From JACCWP01 sp963801045 (lineage in GTDB: Bacteria > Actinomycetota > Actinomycetes > Propionibacteriales > Nocardioidaceae), in the NCBI GenBank assembly GCA_963801045.1, contig CAWDDC010000003.1, forward strand, positions 1,016,770 through 1,080,769: 64,000 nucleotides of DNA, written 5' to 3'. A program made the translations under genes and the position numbers. Every line of letters begins with the position of its first letter. Within the stretch, counting starts at the first letter, position 1. Of this stretch, positions 1 to 8,391 are shown piece after piece. The notes below the pieces were generated by a model. It saw nothing but the letters and a program-made list of their open reading frames with translations, was not told the DNA's origin and did no database searches.

Positions 1-2
1 AA

Positions 3-92
3 CCCGTCTCGCCACATCGCCAGCAGGCCGACCGGATCAACGAGGAGTGGGCAGCGCTGCTGCGGGCGGCACTGCACAGTGAGGTCGACTAG
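3..92 (+). CDS. C-terminal tail of a gene entering from the left edge
   Basis: An open frame enters from the left edge and stops at TAG (90-92). The 29 visible residues end in INEEWAALLRAALHSEVD, an acidic helical tail. No family can be recognised from so little. It is called coding because its third codon positions are GC-rich and because the opposite-strand gene that follows stops just beyond it, leaving a normal convergent junction of a few bases. Confidence 0.4.
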   Translation, partial: PVSPHRQQADRINEEWAALLRAALHSEVD

Positions 93-98
93 ACAGCG

Positions 99-542
99 CT
101 AGGCGCGTTCGAAGTCGAGGTCGAAGTCCTTGCGCCAGGTTGATCCCTGGTCGTCCGACGCCTCCCAGCGCCCCGCGATCCGCTCCGGCTCGACATCAGC
201 GATGAACCGCTGGTACATGTCGGGGTCCTCGCGATTCAGGATCCAGTGCACGCCGTCGAAGGTCATGGCATAGACCCGGCAGACACCTCGTTCGTCGTGG
301 TAGAGAGCCGTGTAGGCGTCGTTCGCGTCGCTGCGGCCGAGGACCAGGACCATCTCGCTCGTGGCCTTCCCGACGTCGTCCTCCATCGTCCAGCGGAAGA
401 CCACCACCGCGTCGCCGAGCCACTCCACCGTGGCCGAGCCTGGGACCTCCTGTTCTGGTGGGTCCAGGAACCACGCATTCCGCAGCGTCGTCTGCCACGA
501 TCCCGTCAGGACGTCCAGTTGCTGCATGGCGTCGTTGCGCAT
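99..542 (-). CDS. DUF1579-like small hypothetical protein
   Basis: A soluble protein of 147 residues with no signal peptide or membrane segment. It opens with a 'LDVLTGSW' element followed by alternating beta-strand-like stretches, the pattern of small DUF1579/lipocalin-like beta-barrel proteins of unknown function. The ATG at 542 is supported by a strong AAGGAGG about 5 bases upstream. It diverges from the next gene across about 150 bases. The gene at 1592 looks like a distant relative with a similar 'LVGTW' opening. No catalytic motif is visible, so no function is assigned. Confidence 0.7.
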   Translation of the reverse strand: MRNDAMQQLDVLTGSWQTTLRNAWFLDPPEQEVPGSATVEWLGDAVVVFRWTMEDDVGKATSEMVLVLGRSDANDAYTALYHDERGVCRVYAMTFDGVHWILNREDPDMYQRFIADVEPERIAGRWEASDDQGSTWRKDFDLDFERA

Positions 543-692
543 CGCTGCCTCCTTGAGGTTGACGCTGGGGTCGACTCACGCGGTGCGGTCAAGTCATCGG
601 TCGAGAGACTGTCGGATGGCGGTCACCCTGTTCGTAGCAGTGGTGAAGGGCCGCCCGCCAGGGCGCCGTCACGACCACAGGAGATGACCCAG

Positions 693-1541
693 ATGCAGCA
701 CCAGGAGCCCGTCGCCCGCCGTCTGTTCGAGCTCACCGAGCCGATCGCGCTGGTCAACTTCTTCTCCCCCGAGCCCAACGACTCGATGGCGGCCCTCGGC
801 TTCCGCACCTACTGGGACGGCTACTTCGCTGGACGCTCTGCGCCGCTCGGCCGGGTCCCGGCAGAGGTGGTCCACGCGGCCTTCTACAACTTCGCCGACG
901 GTGAGGTGGCCCGCCACATCCCCAAGGTCTGGGACACGACCACACCCGCGGCGGCGCACGCCGCGCGTGCGCAGGGCTGCGTGGCAGCGCTGCGGCAGAT
1001 CCTCGGCGACCTCGTCGAGACTGCCGAGCTCGCACGCGCCGCCGAACTCCTCGCCACGGCCTCGACCAGCGCCCCGACCGAGGGACGGGTCATGTACGCC
1101 GGGCTCCGCTCGCTCCCGATGCCCGACGAGCCCGTCACCCGGCTCTGGCACGCGGCGAACATGCTCCGCGAGCACCGCGGGGACGGCCACATCGCTGCCC
1201 TGGTCTCCGAGCAGATCGGCGGGACCGAGGCCCACGTCCTCAGCGCCCTCGCGAGCGGCATCTACCCGGCGGAGTCGTTCGGCCGGATCCACCACCTCCC
1301 CCAAGCCCGCCTGGCCGAGGTGATGGCCGGCCTGCGCAACCGCGGCCTGCTCGATTCCTCCGGCCGCTTCACCGACGCCGGGCGTGCGACCAAGGGGCGG
1401 ATCGAGTCCCTGACCGACGCCCTCGCAGAAGCACCGTACGACGGGCTGGAGCGGCCCGAGCTCGACGAGCTGATCGCCTTGCTCGAGCCCATCGCGCAAA
1501 GGCTCGAGGCGACGGGCTCGAACTCGGACGCTGCGGGCTGA
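693..1541 (+). CDS. SCO6745 (SalK)-type winged-helix-like protein
   Basis: A protein of 282 residues resembling the actinobacterial SCO6745/SalK family: alpha-helical, with a C-terminal part (ARLAEVMAGLRNRGLLDSSG) that reads like the wing of a MarR-type helix-turn-helix. The biochemical role of the family is not established; regulation is suggested by fold. Start choice: an ATG at 684 abuts AGGAG (679-683) with no spacing, whereas the in-frame ATG at 693 has that same AGGAG at a spacing of 9, so 693 is preferred. It stands alone between two DUF1579-like genes. Confidence 0.75.
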   Translation: MQHQEPVARRLFELTEPIALVNFFSPEPNDSMAALGFRTYWDGYFAGRSAPLGRVPAEVVHAAFYNFADGEVARHIPKVWDTTTPAAAHAARAQGCVAALRQILGDLVETAELARAAELLATASTSAPTEGRVMYAGLRSLPMPDEPVTRLWHAANMLREHRGDGHIAALVSEQIGGTEAHVLSALASGIYPAESFGRIHHLPQARLAEVMAGLRNRGLLDSSGRFTDAGRATKGRIESLTDALAEAPYDGLERPELDELIALLEPIAQRLEATGSNSDAAG

Positions 1542-1591
1542 CCGATGGCCAGGCATGTGCCAGGCTTCTTGCAAGAAGAGACGGAGTTTCC

Positions 1592-2059
1592 GTGGCAGAC
1601 CGTCCTGACACGCGCAGCGTGAACACAGCAGGTGAACCACACCCCAAGCTCGCTGAGCTGAGCGGGCTCTTGGTCGGCACATGGCGAGTGGATGGACCAG
1701 ACATCAGCGGCCGGGCCGAGTACCAGTCCAAGAATGGAGGTCGGCTCCTGGTTGCCTACGTCGATTTCAGTGTCGGCGACTCAAGAATGCGGGTCATTCA
1801 GCACATCACTCACCACCAAGACCGTGACACCCTGCTCGCCCGGTACATGGACACCATGGGCGACGAGGCAACGTACACGTGGGTGTTGGAGGACCGGACA
1901 ATCCGCGTCAGCCTTGGCGACGAGGAATCACGCACCTATTTCGAAGCCACCCTCAACAAGGACAACTCTCAGTACATCGGTACCTGGCACTATCCCGATG
2001 GTGGTGTGCCTGACGCGGCGGAGAACATCGTCTACACGCGGGTGGAGGACAACGGCTAA
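1592..2059 (+). CDS. DUF1579-like small hypothetical protein
   Basis: A soluble protein of 155 residues, GTG start, with ACGGAG about 5 bases upstream. The N-terminal 'LSGLLVGTWRVDG' and the repeated beta-strand pattern (AEYQSKNGGRLLVAYVDF) suggest the same small beta-barrel type as the gene at 99-542. No signal peptide or cofactor motif is seen. The role is unknown; extracytoplasmic action is unlikely because there is no export signal. Confidence 0.65.
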   Translation: MADRPDTRSVNTAGEPHPKLAELSGLLVGTWRVDGPDISGRAEYQSKNGGRLLVAYVDFSVGDSRMRVIQHITHHQDRDTLLARYMDTMGDEATYTWVLEDRTIRVSLGDEESRTYFEATLNKDNSQYIGTWHYPDGGVPDAAENIVYTRVEDNG

Positions 2060-2123
2060 GAGCGTCAGCGGGTCACCGCCCGGCTACGTGCGCTCCTCGA
2101 GGGCAGCAACTACCGTCCGCCGT

Positions 2124-3092
2124 ATGTCCAGGGTGCTGGTGACTGGCATGTCGGGCTCCGGCAAGTCCACGGTTCTCGACGAGTTGAGCCGGCGGGGACT
2201 CCTCACGGTGGACACCGACTACGACGGGTGGGTGCTGGCGGACGGCACCTGGGACGAACCGCGCATGGCGCAGCTCCTCGCCGGACACGTCGACGTGGTG
2301 GTCTCCGGCACCGTGGAGAACCAGGTGCGGTTCTACGACCGCTTCGAGCACGTCGTCCTGCTCAGTGCCCCGCTCCAGGTGTTGCAGCAGCGCGTGTTGG
2401 GCCGGACGAACAATCCCTACGGCACATCCGCTGCCGAGCGGGAGCAGATCGCGGACTACGTCCGAACGGTCGAGCCCCTGCTCCGGCGCGGTGCCACGGT
2501 CGAGATGGATGGGCAACGCGAGGTCGCCGAGCTGGCTGATGCGATCGAGCGGCTCGCCTCGCCCCAGTGGCCGCACGACACCTTCCTGCACGCATGGTGG
2601 GTCGATCCCGGACGTCTGCTCGCTGGCGAGTATCCGGGCGACACCGACCCGGTCCGCACCCGACACAAGGTCGACCTCCTCGTCGATGCAGGCATCCGGT
2701 CATTCGTCGACCTGACGACACCGGCCGACCGGCTCGACCCCTACGAACCGGTGATCACCGCCGTTGCCGCCGCTCGCCAGCTCGATCTACGCCACATGTC
2801 CTTTCCGATTCCCGATCTCGGTGTGGCCGACGACGACGCGTACGACACCGTGACGGCGATGATCGAGGACGGGCTCGGGCGCGGCGGCGTCTACGTGCAC
2901 TGCTGGGGCGGCATCGGCAGGACCGGCACCGTCATCGGCTGCGTCCTCGCCGACGAGGGGCTCGACTACGACGACGTCATCGCGCGGCTGGCGACCCTGC
3001 GGCAGGGGAGCCGCAAGGAGAGTCGACGAGCACCTGAGATGCCCGCCCAGCACGAGCTGATCAGGAGACGGGTGGCGTCGCGGCCCCGCTGA
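2124..3092 (+). CDS. Fusion of a P-loop kinase and a Cys-based (dual-specificity-like) phosphatase
   Basis: A protein of 322 residues with two catalytic modules. Residues 1-145 form a small P-loop kinase-like domain with Walker A GMSGSGKST at 8-16, resembling shikimate/adenylylsulfate-kinase-type folds. Residues about 155-322 form a protein-phosphatase-like domain with the CX5R signature HCWGGIGRTG; Cys260 and Arg266 are the expected nucleophile and phosphate-binding Arg, and Asp230 in 'FPIPD' is a candidate general acid. Substrates are unknown: each half could act on a nucleotide, sugar or protein phosphate. The ATG at 2124 is chosen because the kinase domain begins there; the upstream extension in the same frame overlaps the preceding gene and looks non-coding. 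Confidence 0.85.
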   Translation: MSRVLVTGMSGSGKSTVLDELSRRGLLTVDTDYDGWVLADGTWDEPRMAQLLAGHVDVVVSGTVENQVRFYDRFEHVVLLSAPLQVLQQRVLGRTNNPYGTSAAEREQIADYVRTVEPLLRRGATVEMDGQREVAELADAIERLASPQWPHDTFLHAWWVDPGRLLAGEYPGDTDPVRTRHKVDLLVDAGIRSFVDLTTPADRLDPYEPVITAVAAARQLDLRHMSFPIPDLGVADDDAYDTVTAMIEDGLGRGGVYVHCWGGIGRTGTVIGCVLADEGLDYDDVIARLATLRQGSRKESRRAPEMPAQHELIRRRVASRPR

Positions 3093-3104
3093 GCGCAGCG
3101 TGCC

Positions 3105-3323
3105 TCACCGCTTCGACCGACGTACGTCGACCAGGAGGGCGAGCGTGAATGCTGCGCCGACGCCCAGCCCGAGAGCGACGGTGAGGACGTGGTCGTCGTA
3201 GCCTCCCGCGAGCACGATCGCGGTCCCCGCGAGGAGGACGACGACGACGGCGAAGGCGATCTTCCAGTCGTCGCCGATCAGGAAGTCGTACCAGAACTGG
3301 CCGAACCCGCGGACGAAGCGCAT
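3105..3323 (-). CDS. Small two-helix membrane protein
   Basis: A protein of 72 residues with two hydrophobic segments, about residues 21-39 and 47-65, an aromatic N-terminus and a basic C-terminal tail (VDVRRSKR). Its ATG lies one base after the stop of the upstream membrane protein gene, and its ribosome-binding site GGAGG sits inside the end of that gene, so the two are translationally coupled. It may be an accessory subunit of its neighbour. No family is recognised. Confidence 0.7.
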   Translation of the reverse strand: MRFVRGFGQFWYDFLIGDDWKIAFAVVVVLLAGTAIVLAGGYDDHVLTVALGLGVGAAFTLALLVDVRRSKR

Positions 3324-3324
3324 G

Positions 3325-4131
3325 TCATGCCTCCGTGGCGTGAGTGGGGACGGGCGCGGCGGGCGGTTCCGTACGCCTGGGGACTCGCATGACCCGCACG
3401 AGGACCCGGCTCAGCAGGAGCCAGCCTGCCAGTATGGCGATGAGGCTCAGGTCGCTTCCGGGCCAGGACAGGCTCTCGTTGTCCACCGCGAAGATGCCGA
3501 GTCCTTCGATGGCCCAGTACGTCCCGAAGGTCGCCAGCAGGAGCCCGACCCCGTACTTCAGACTGTTCTCGGGAATCCTCGTCAGCGGTGTCCTGACGAC
3601 GACGGCCAGGAGCAGGACGACGAGCACCGCGCTCGAAGCACCAGCGATCGCCACCGGCATGTTGTCCGCGTTGAGGCCGAAGGTGATGACGATGAAGACC
3701 ACTTCGACGCCCTCGAGGAAGACGCCCTTGAAGCTCACCACGAACGAGAACCAGTCCAGGCCCAGGCGGCGCTCGTCACCGGCGTTCCGGGCGTTCCTGG
3801 TCTGCTCCTCGAAGATCTCCGCCTCGTCGTGCATGGCCTTGCGACCGGACGAGCGCAGGATGGCCTTGCGGAGCCACTGCAGTCCGAAGATGAGCAGCAG
3901 CGCACCGATGGTCAGCTGCAACGCCGCTTCGGGCAGCCACGTCGCCAAGGCGTAGCCCGCCACTGCGGTGAAAGCCGCAAGGGCCACGAGGGCGGCGGCG
4001 ACGCCCCACAGGGTCGATCGCCAGCTCCGGGTCATGCCCATGGCGAGGACGATCGTGAGTGCCTCCACCATCTCCACCACGGAGGCGACAAACGTCGCGG
4101 CGGCGAGGCTCCACACTGCACTCGATCCCAT
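3325..4131 (-). CDS. COG4280-like multi-pass membrane protein
   Basis: A protein of 268 residues with about six or seven transmembrane segments. The start region 'FVASVVEMVEALTIVLAMG' and the later 'SFKGVFLEGVEVVFIVITFG' form two related half-motifs with buried acidic residues (VEMVEA and LEGVEV), as in COG4280 and reminiscent of cation/divalent-metal transporter folds with internal duplication. Transport of a metal ion is plausible but inferred. The ATG at 4131 is preferred over upstream starts because it follows the GNAT gene stop by 5 bases with GAGG upstream. It is the second-last gene of the long minus-strand run. Confidence 0.7.
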   Translation of the reverse strand: MGSSAVWSLAAATFVASVVEMVEALTIVLAMGMTRSWRSTLWGVAAALVALAAFTAVAGYALATWLPEAALQLTIGALLLIFGLQWLRKAILRSSGRKAMHDEAEIFEEQTRNARNAGDERRLGLDWFSFVVSFKGVFLEGVEVVFIVITFGLNADNMPVAIAGASSAVLVVLLLAVVVRTPLTRIPENSLKYGVGLLLATFGTYWAIEGLGIFAVDNESLSWPGSDLSLIAILAGWLLLSRVLVRVMRVPRRTEPPAAPVPTHATEA

Positions 4132-4136
4132 GTCAG

Positions 4137-5051
4137 TCAGGTCCTCGATGTCGTTTCGGGGTGGTGACGTCTGTCGCCCACCGACAACAGATAGCCCTCG
4201 CGTCCCACCATGCCGGAAAAGCGGTACCCCGCGGCGACGGCAGCCTCGATCGCGCCGCCGACCTCGCGCCGCCACACGAGGGCGAGGCCGGGGTCACGTC
4301 GACGCAGGGCGGTGATGTCGTGCGGCACCGCGATGGCAACGTGCGGCGCACCCAGCTCGCCGCGACGACGCGGCGCCCCATCGACCCCCTCCTCGAGAAA
4401 CCAGGCGTAGCCCTCGGCGTGCGTCGGGTCCGGCCGTCCCGCAAGCGCGAGCGCGGTTCCCCTGCCGAGCAGGTCCCACGAGACCAGCAGGCGGTCGGTG
4501 CGCTCCCCCTCGTTCAGGGCATCGCGCAACACGCCGTAGAAGTCGGCGTGGTACTCCACGGGCAACGCCCCGAGGCGCCCGATGTTGAAGACGGCGTTGC
4601 GTCGTTGCAGGGGGTCGAAGGTCCACTCGATGTGGCTGAGTCCCTGCGCGAGCGCCCAGGCACGCTCGTGCAGCTTGAGGCAGAGCCCCACCCCCCGGCT
4701 GCGGGCTCCTTCGAGGACGCCCACGACGTGGGAGTGCAGGTGTAGTTCGGTCGACAGCCGGCAACCACGGAAGGCGACCGCGGCCGCGACCATCGTGGCA
4801 CCGATGTAGGCGCCGGCCACGTAGTTGCCGGAGAAGGACAGCGCCTTGAGCACCTCGTGATGGACGCTGACCTCCTCGGTGCCCCAGACCCGGTGCCAGA
4901 TCTCGGAGGCGGTCTGCAGATCCTCGATGCTGCGCAGCTCGCGCACCGTGACCCCCTGGGCGATCGCGGCGGTGGACGCGAGCGCCTGCGCAGCAGCGGC
5001 GTCAGCCGCCAGCGTCGAGGGCCGGTTGAGCGCTGTCGAGTCGGTGACCAT
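4137..5051 (-). CDS. GNAT acyltransferase, COG3375 type, paired with the racemase gene
   Basis: A protein of 304 residues of the GNAT superfamily, resembling the COG3375 group. The centre holds the acyl-CoA-binding region (LHLHSHVVGVLEGARSRGVG, about residues 100-120) followed by 'ALAQGLSHIEWTFDPLQRRN'. Its start follows the MenC/NSAR-like gene stop by 2 bases. In the known Geobacillus D-to-L amino acid route a GNAT enzyme N-succinylates D-amino acids before N-succinylamino acid racemase acts. That role here is inferred from the pairing. Other acyl donors or substrates are possible. Confidence 0.75.
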   Translation of the reverse strand: MVTDSTALNRPSTLAADAAAAQALASTAAIAQGVTVRELRSIEDLQTASEIWHRVWGTEEVSVHHEVLKALSFSGNYVAGAYIGATMVAAAVAFRGCRLSTELHLHSHVVGVLEGARSRGVGLCLKLHERAWALAQGLSHIEWTFDPLQRRNAVFNIGRLGALPVEYHADFYGVLRDALNEGERTDRLLVSWDLLGRGTALALAGRPDPTHAEGYAWFLEEGVDGAPRRRGELGAPHVAIAVPHDITALRRRDPGLALVWRREVGGAIEAAVAAGYRFSGMVGREGYLLSVGDRRHHPETTSRT

Positions 5052-5053
5052 CG

Positions 5054-6169
5054 TCAGTCCGTCCCCGTCGCGGGGACGGTCTCCAGCCGGGTCGTGAACC
5101 GATCGACGGCGTCCAGGTCGACCTCGACCCCGATGCCCGGGCCGTCGGGGACCACGAGATGGCCGTCTTCGAGCTCGAACGGCGCGGTGAGGTCGTCGAC
5201 GAAGTACCGGGAGGTGGCGGAGATGTCGCCGGGAAGCGTGAAGTTCGGCAGTGAGGCCAGAGCGAGATTGGCGGCGCGGCCCACCCCGGACTCGAGCACG
5301 CCGCCGCACCAGACCGGAACGCTGAGGGCCGAGCAGATGTCGTGGATGCGCCGGGACTCGAGGTACCCGCCGACGCGGGACGGCTTCACGTTGACGATGC
5401 GGCAGGCGCCGGCCTCGACAAGCGCGGCCGCATCGACGGCTGACTTGATCGACTCGTCCAGGCACAACGGGGTGTCGAGGCGCGCCGCCAACCGGATGTG
5501 GCTGCGCACGTCGTGCGCGGGGAACGGCTGCTCGATCATCGACAGGCCGAACCGGTCCCACGAGCTGAGGCGGGCGACCTCGTGGTTCCCGTACGCTCCG
5601 TTGCCGTCGACCTGCAGGTCGGTCTGACTGCCCAGGGCCGAGCGGACCGCGGCCATCGGCGCCTCGTCCCAGCCGGGCTGCACCTTGAGCTTGACGCGGG
5701 CGTAGCCCTCGGCGGCGTAGCCCTCGGCGAGGGCGACCAGCTCCTCGAGCGTGTCGGTGATGCCGATGGAGACGCCGACAGGCACCCGGCGGCGGGTCCC
5801 GCCGAGGTAGCGGCTCAGCGACATGTGCGCCGCCCGCAGCTCAGCATCGAGCACCGCGGTCTCGAGCGCTGCACGCGCAGCATGGTGGCCCACAGCGGTG
5901 GCGAGCCGGGCCCCGACCGCTGGGGCGCTCAGCGGGCCGGCGAGGAGGGTCGGCAGGAGGACCTCTCGGAGCGAGACCCAGGTGGAGGCAATGAACTCGT
6001 GACCGAACACGGGCAGGTCCTCGACGCTGAGATCGGCCCATCCTTCGCTGACGTCGGTCACGACGCGCACCAGCATCGACAACCGGGACAGCTGCAGGCT
6101 CTGGGAGGTGCGGAAGGGACGCACGAGAGGCATGTCGACCGTGCGCAGCTCCACGCGGTGCAGCTTCAT
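5054..6169 (-). CDS. Enolase-superfamily enzyme: N-succinylamino acid racemase / o-succinylbenzoate synthase family
   Basis: A protein of 371 residues with the full MLE/enolase-superfamily active site: KxK (Lys160 and Lys162 in VKLKV), metal ligands Asp188 (QVDGN), Glu213 (MIEQP) and Asp238 (CLDES), and Lys262 (NVKPS). This is the OSBS/NSAR subgroup, which can make o-succinylbenzoate for menaquinone or racemise N-acylamino acids. No other men gene is in the window, while the adjoining GNAT and D-acylase-like genes favour the racemase role (inference). The ATG at 6169 has GGAAGGTGG 7 bases upstream. Confidence 0.85.
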   Translation of the reverse strand: MKLHRVELRTVDMPLVRPFRTSQSLQLSRLSMLVRVVTDVSEGWADLSVEDLPVFGHEFIASTWVSLREVLLPTLLAGPLSAPAVGARLATAVGHHAARAALETAVLDAELRAAHMSLSRYLGGTRRRVPVGVSIGITDTLEELVALAEGYAAEGYARVKLKVQPGWDEAPMAAVRSALGSQTDLQVDGNGAYGNHEVARLSSWDRFGLSMIEQPFPAHDVRSHIRLAARLDTPLCLDESIKSAVDAAALVEAGACRIVNVKPSRVGGYLESRRIHDICSALSVPVWCGGVLESGVGRAANLALASLPNFTLPGDISATSRYFVDDLTAPFELEDGHLVVPDGPGIGVEVDLDAVDRFTTRLETVPATGTD

Positions 6170-6292
6170 CCGTCGGTCCACCTTCCCGCGCTCGGCCCCT
6201 GCTGAGGACGCGACCAGTCTTGACGGCCCGCCAGGGTTGTCCATCGGTGCGGACGCCAAGTTCCCGTCCCGGCATTGGTGGCTCCGACTACA
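6170..6292. other. Gap inside the long minus-strand gene run
   Basis: A 123-base stretch between the amidohydrolase stop and the racemase start. It is the largest gap in the minus-strand run from 16.8 kb down to 3.1 kb. The racemase ribosome-binding site lies at its left end. I see no hairpin with a T-run and no clear promoter, so it does not prove either a single transcript or a break. Confidence 0.4.
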
Positions 6293-7795
6293 TCAGGGTG
6301 CGTCGCTGGTCACCGCCCGACCGGGTCGGGCGGTCGGGACCAGTTGTCCGTCCTGGACCACCAGCGTTCCGTGCACCACGACGTGGAAGATCCCACGGGA
6401 CGGGCGGGTGCGGGTGTACGTCGCCCGGTCGGTGATGGTGCCGGGGTCGAAGAGGACGAGGTCGGCATCCATGCCGACCTGGACCCGGCCCTTGCGCGCC
6501 ATCGCCGGCGACGTCGGCGCGAGGATCTGTGCGGGGAGGAGGCTGCAGCGCCGCACGGCTTCCGGCACGGTGAGCAGCTCGCGCTCACGCACCAGCCAGC
6601 GGAAGACCTTGCTGAAGCAGCCCGCGCTGCGCGGGTGCGCAAAGCTGCCGTCCGGAGGGGGCCACGCCGCACCGTCCAGCAGCGCCCCACCGGGCAGCGT
6701 GAGCGGGATGGAGTCGCTGGCGAACGCAGCGAACGGAACCGTCACCGCACGGTCCATCAGCGCGGCCTCGGTGGGGTCGGACAGGTCGTAGGACAGGGTC
6801 ATGACCACCCCGCCCGGGTCCTCGCGTCGCAGCTCCTCCAGCCGGGTGGCATCGGCGATGTGTTCACCGGTCGGGACGTACACCAGGCTGCTGGGCTCCC
6901 GTCCCTCGGCGGCCAGCCCCTCGGCGGTGAGGAACGGCGCACCGATCACGGTCGAGCCGCGCTCATAGGGGTAGGCCTCGGCCGTGACGGCGAGACCTTC
7001 GGCCTGGGCGTCGGCCAGCGCCGTCGCGATCGGCTCGAGCCAGCGGTCCGAGGTGCTGTTGAGGTGGCAGACGTGCATCGCCGCTCCGGTCTCGGCGGCC
7101 GCGTCGATGATCTCGGCCACGGCGTCGTACGCCGTCACGGGGCCCGCGCGCGCCGCGGTGCGGCTGTGCGTGAACGTACCTTTGCCGAGCCGGGAGGCAA
7201 GACGCGCGATCCGGACGTACTCGTCCGCATGGGTGTCCGGCAGGTAGCCCAGCAACATGCCCACCCCCAGCGCCCCCGCGGCGAGCTCGGCCTCGAGGGA
7301 GGCCAGGATCTGGTCGATCTCCCACGCCGTGGCCGGGCGCTGCCATCCGGCGTGCAGCTCGGCAGCCTGCAGGGCAGCGAAGCTCGTCGGGAAGTGCGCC
7401 GGGGCGAATGACTGTCCGGTGAGGACTTCGGCGCGGGCGAGGCTCCACGAGGCGGAGTAGCCGTAGTTGAGGATCCGTCCCTCACCGGCCATCAGCTCGT
7501 AGCGCGCTCGCGTCTGGGAAGTGCCGGCCTCCAGGTCCAGGGCGGTGGTGACCCCGTCGAGCGCCTGCAGGCGTTGCCCACAAAGGTTCTGGGCGTGACT
7601 GTGGAGGTCGATGAAACCCGGGGCGAGGACCAGCCCGGTACCGTTCAGCGTCAGCTCCGCGGGCGGCACCTCATCGCCGACGTGGCTGATGACGCCGTGA
7701 GTCACGGCAACGTTGCAGACGTGATCGAGATGCGTCTCGGGGTCGATCACCCGAGCACCCGTGACGGCCAGGTCTGCCCGGGCGGGCTGTGTCAC
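6293..7795 (-). CDS. D-aminoacylase-like amidohydrolase
   Basis: A protein of 500 residues of the metallo-dependent amidohydrolase superfamily, closest in pattern to N-acyl-D-amino-acid deacylases. Visible metal-site elements are HSH at 65-67 (FIDLHSHAQ), a Glu in 'ALDLEAGTSQ', His in 'KGTFTHSR', His in 'HVCHLNS', and Asp in 'AFASDS'. It would hydrolyse an N-acyl or amide bond of a D-amino acid or similar compound in the cytoplasm. It has a GTG start overlapping the upstream stop in GTGA (4 bases), indicating coupling with the PPOX gene. The exact substrate cannot be told from sequence. Confidence 0.85.
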   Translation of the reverse strand: MTQPARADLAVTGARVIDPETHLDHVCNVAVTHGVISHVGDEVPPAELTLNGTGLVLAPGFIDLHSHAQNLCGQRLQALDGVTTALDLEAGTSQTRARYELMAGEGRILNYGYSASWSLARAEVLTGQSFAPAHFPTSFAALQAAELHAGWQRPATAWEIDQILASLEAELAAGALGVGMLLGYLPDTHADEYVRIARLASRLGKGTFTHSRTAARAGPVTAYDAVAEIIDAAAETGAAMHVCHLNSTSDRWLEPIATALADAQAEGLAVTAEAYPYERGSTVIGAPFLTAEGLAAEGREPSSLVYVPTGEHIADATRLEELRREDPGGVVMTLSYDLSDPTEAALMDRAVTVPFAAFASDSIPLTLPGGALLDGAAWPPPDGSFAHPRSAGCFSKVFRWLVRERELLTVPEAVRRCSLLPAQILAPTSPAMARKGRVQVGMDADLVLFDPGTITDRATYTRTRPSRGIFHVVVHGTLVVQDGQLVPTARPGRAVTSDAP

Positions 7796-8391
7796 AGCCC
7801 CACGCCGTTGTCGCTGAGATGGTCCTTCCACAGCTCGGCCATGGACGGAACGTCGTGGGTGTCCGGCCACGTCTCCGGCCGCCAGACCTTGCCGCGCGCC
7901 AGGGCTTTCGCGCAGTGCACGAAGACCTCGTCGGCCTCGAGCAGCAGGGCCACCACGGGTGGCCGCCGCGGTTCCGGGTTGAACAGCGCAAGCACGTCGA
8001 CGCTGGTCGTGACGCAGGCTCGACCGTTGACCCGCACAGCGTCATCGCGACCAGGGATCAACAACATGGCGCCCAGCCTGCCGGTCTCGACCACGTTGTG
8101 CATGGTGTCCAGACGCCGGTTGCCGGTGACGTCGGGAATGGCCAGCACCCTGTCCCCCAACACCTTGACGAAACCTGGGCGGCCACCTCTGGGGGTGACG
8201 TCGCACCTGCCGGTGCCGTCGTGACTGGCGAGCAGCGCAAGCGGAGAGGCCGCGACGAACCGGGCCGTCGCGGGGCCGACGCGTGACGTCACCTTGTGGA
8301 CGATGGCGGCACCGGGGGGACCGTACAAGGCAGCCAGCTCGGCGGGCTCGGTCAGCGCCTGCTCGGCCAGCTCGTCAAAGCTGATGCTCAT
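7792..8391 (-). CDS. FMN-dependent PPOX-type flavoprotein (MSMEG_1061-like)
   Basis: A protein of 199 residues of the pyridoxamine-5-phosphate-oxidase-like split-barrel fold. Diagnostic stretches are 'TGRCDVTPRGGRPGFV', 'LAIPDVTGNRRLDTMHN' and 'EVFVHCAKALARG', typical of the MSMEG_1061 group. Members bind flavin and carry out redox steps on small molecules; the substrate is unknown. The ATG overlaps the stop of the aldolase-like gene (ATGA), and its own stop overlaps the amidohydrolase start, so it is locked into this operon. It could reduce or oxidise part of the imported molecule. Confidence 0.85.
   Translation of the reverse strand: MSISFDELAEQALTEPAELAALYGPPGAAIVHKVTSRVGPATARFVAASPLALLASHDGTGRCDVTPRGGRPGFVKVLGDRVLAIPDVTGNRRLDTMHNVVETGRLGAMLLIPGRDDAVRVNGRACVTTSVDVLALFNPEPRRPPVVALLLEADEVFVHCAKALARGKVWRPETWPDTHDVPSMAELWKDHLSDNGVGL

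Noticed and set aside
669..1682. Long minus-strand open frame (337 codons) opposite the SCO6745-like gene
   Set aside because: Arg/Gly/Val-rich composition typical of the antisense of a high-GC gene; no ribosome-binding site or family pattern.
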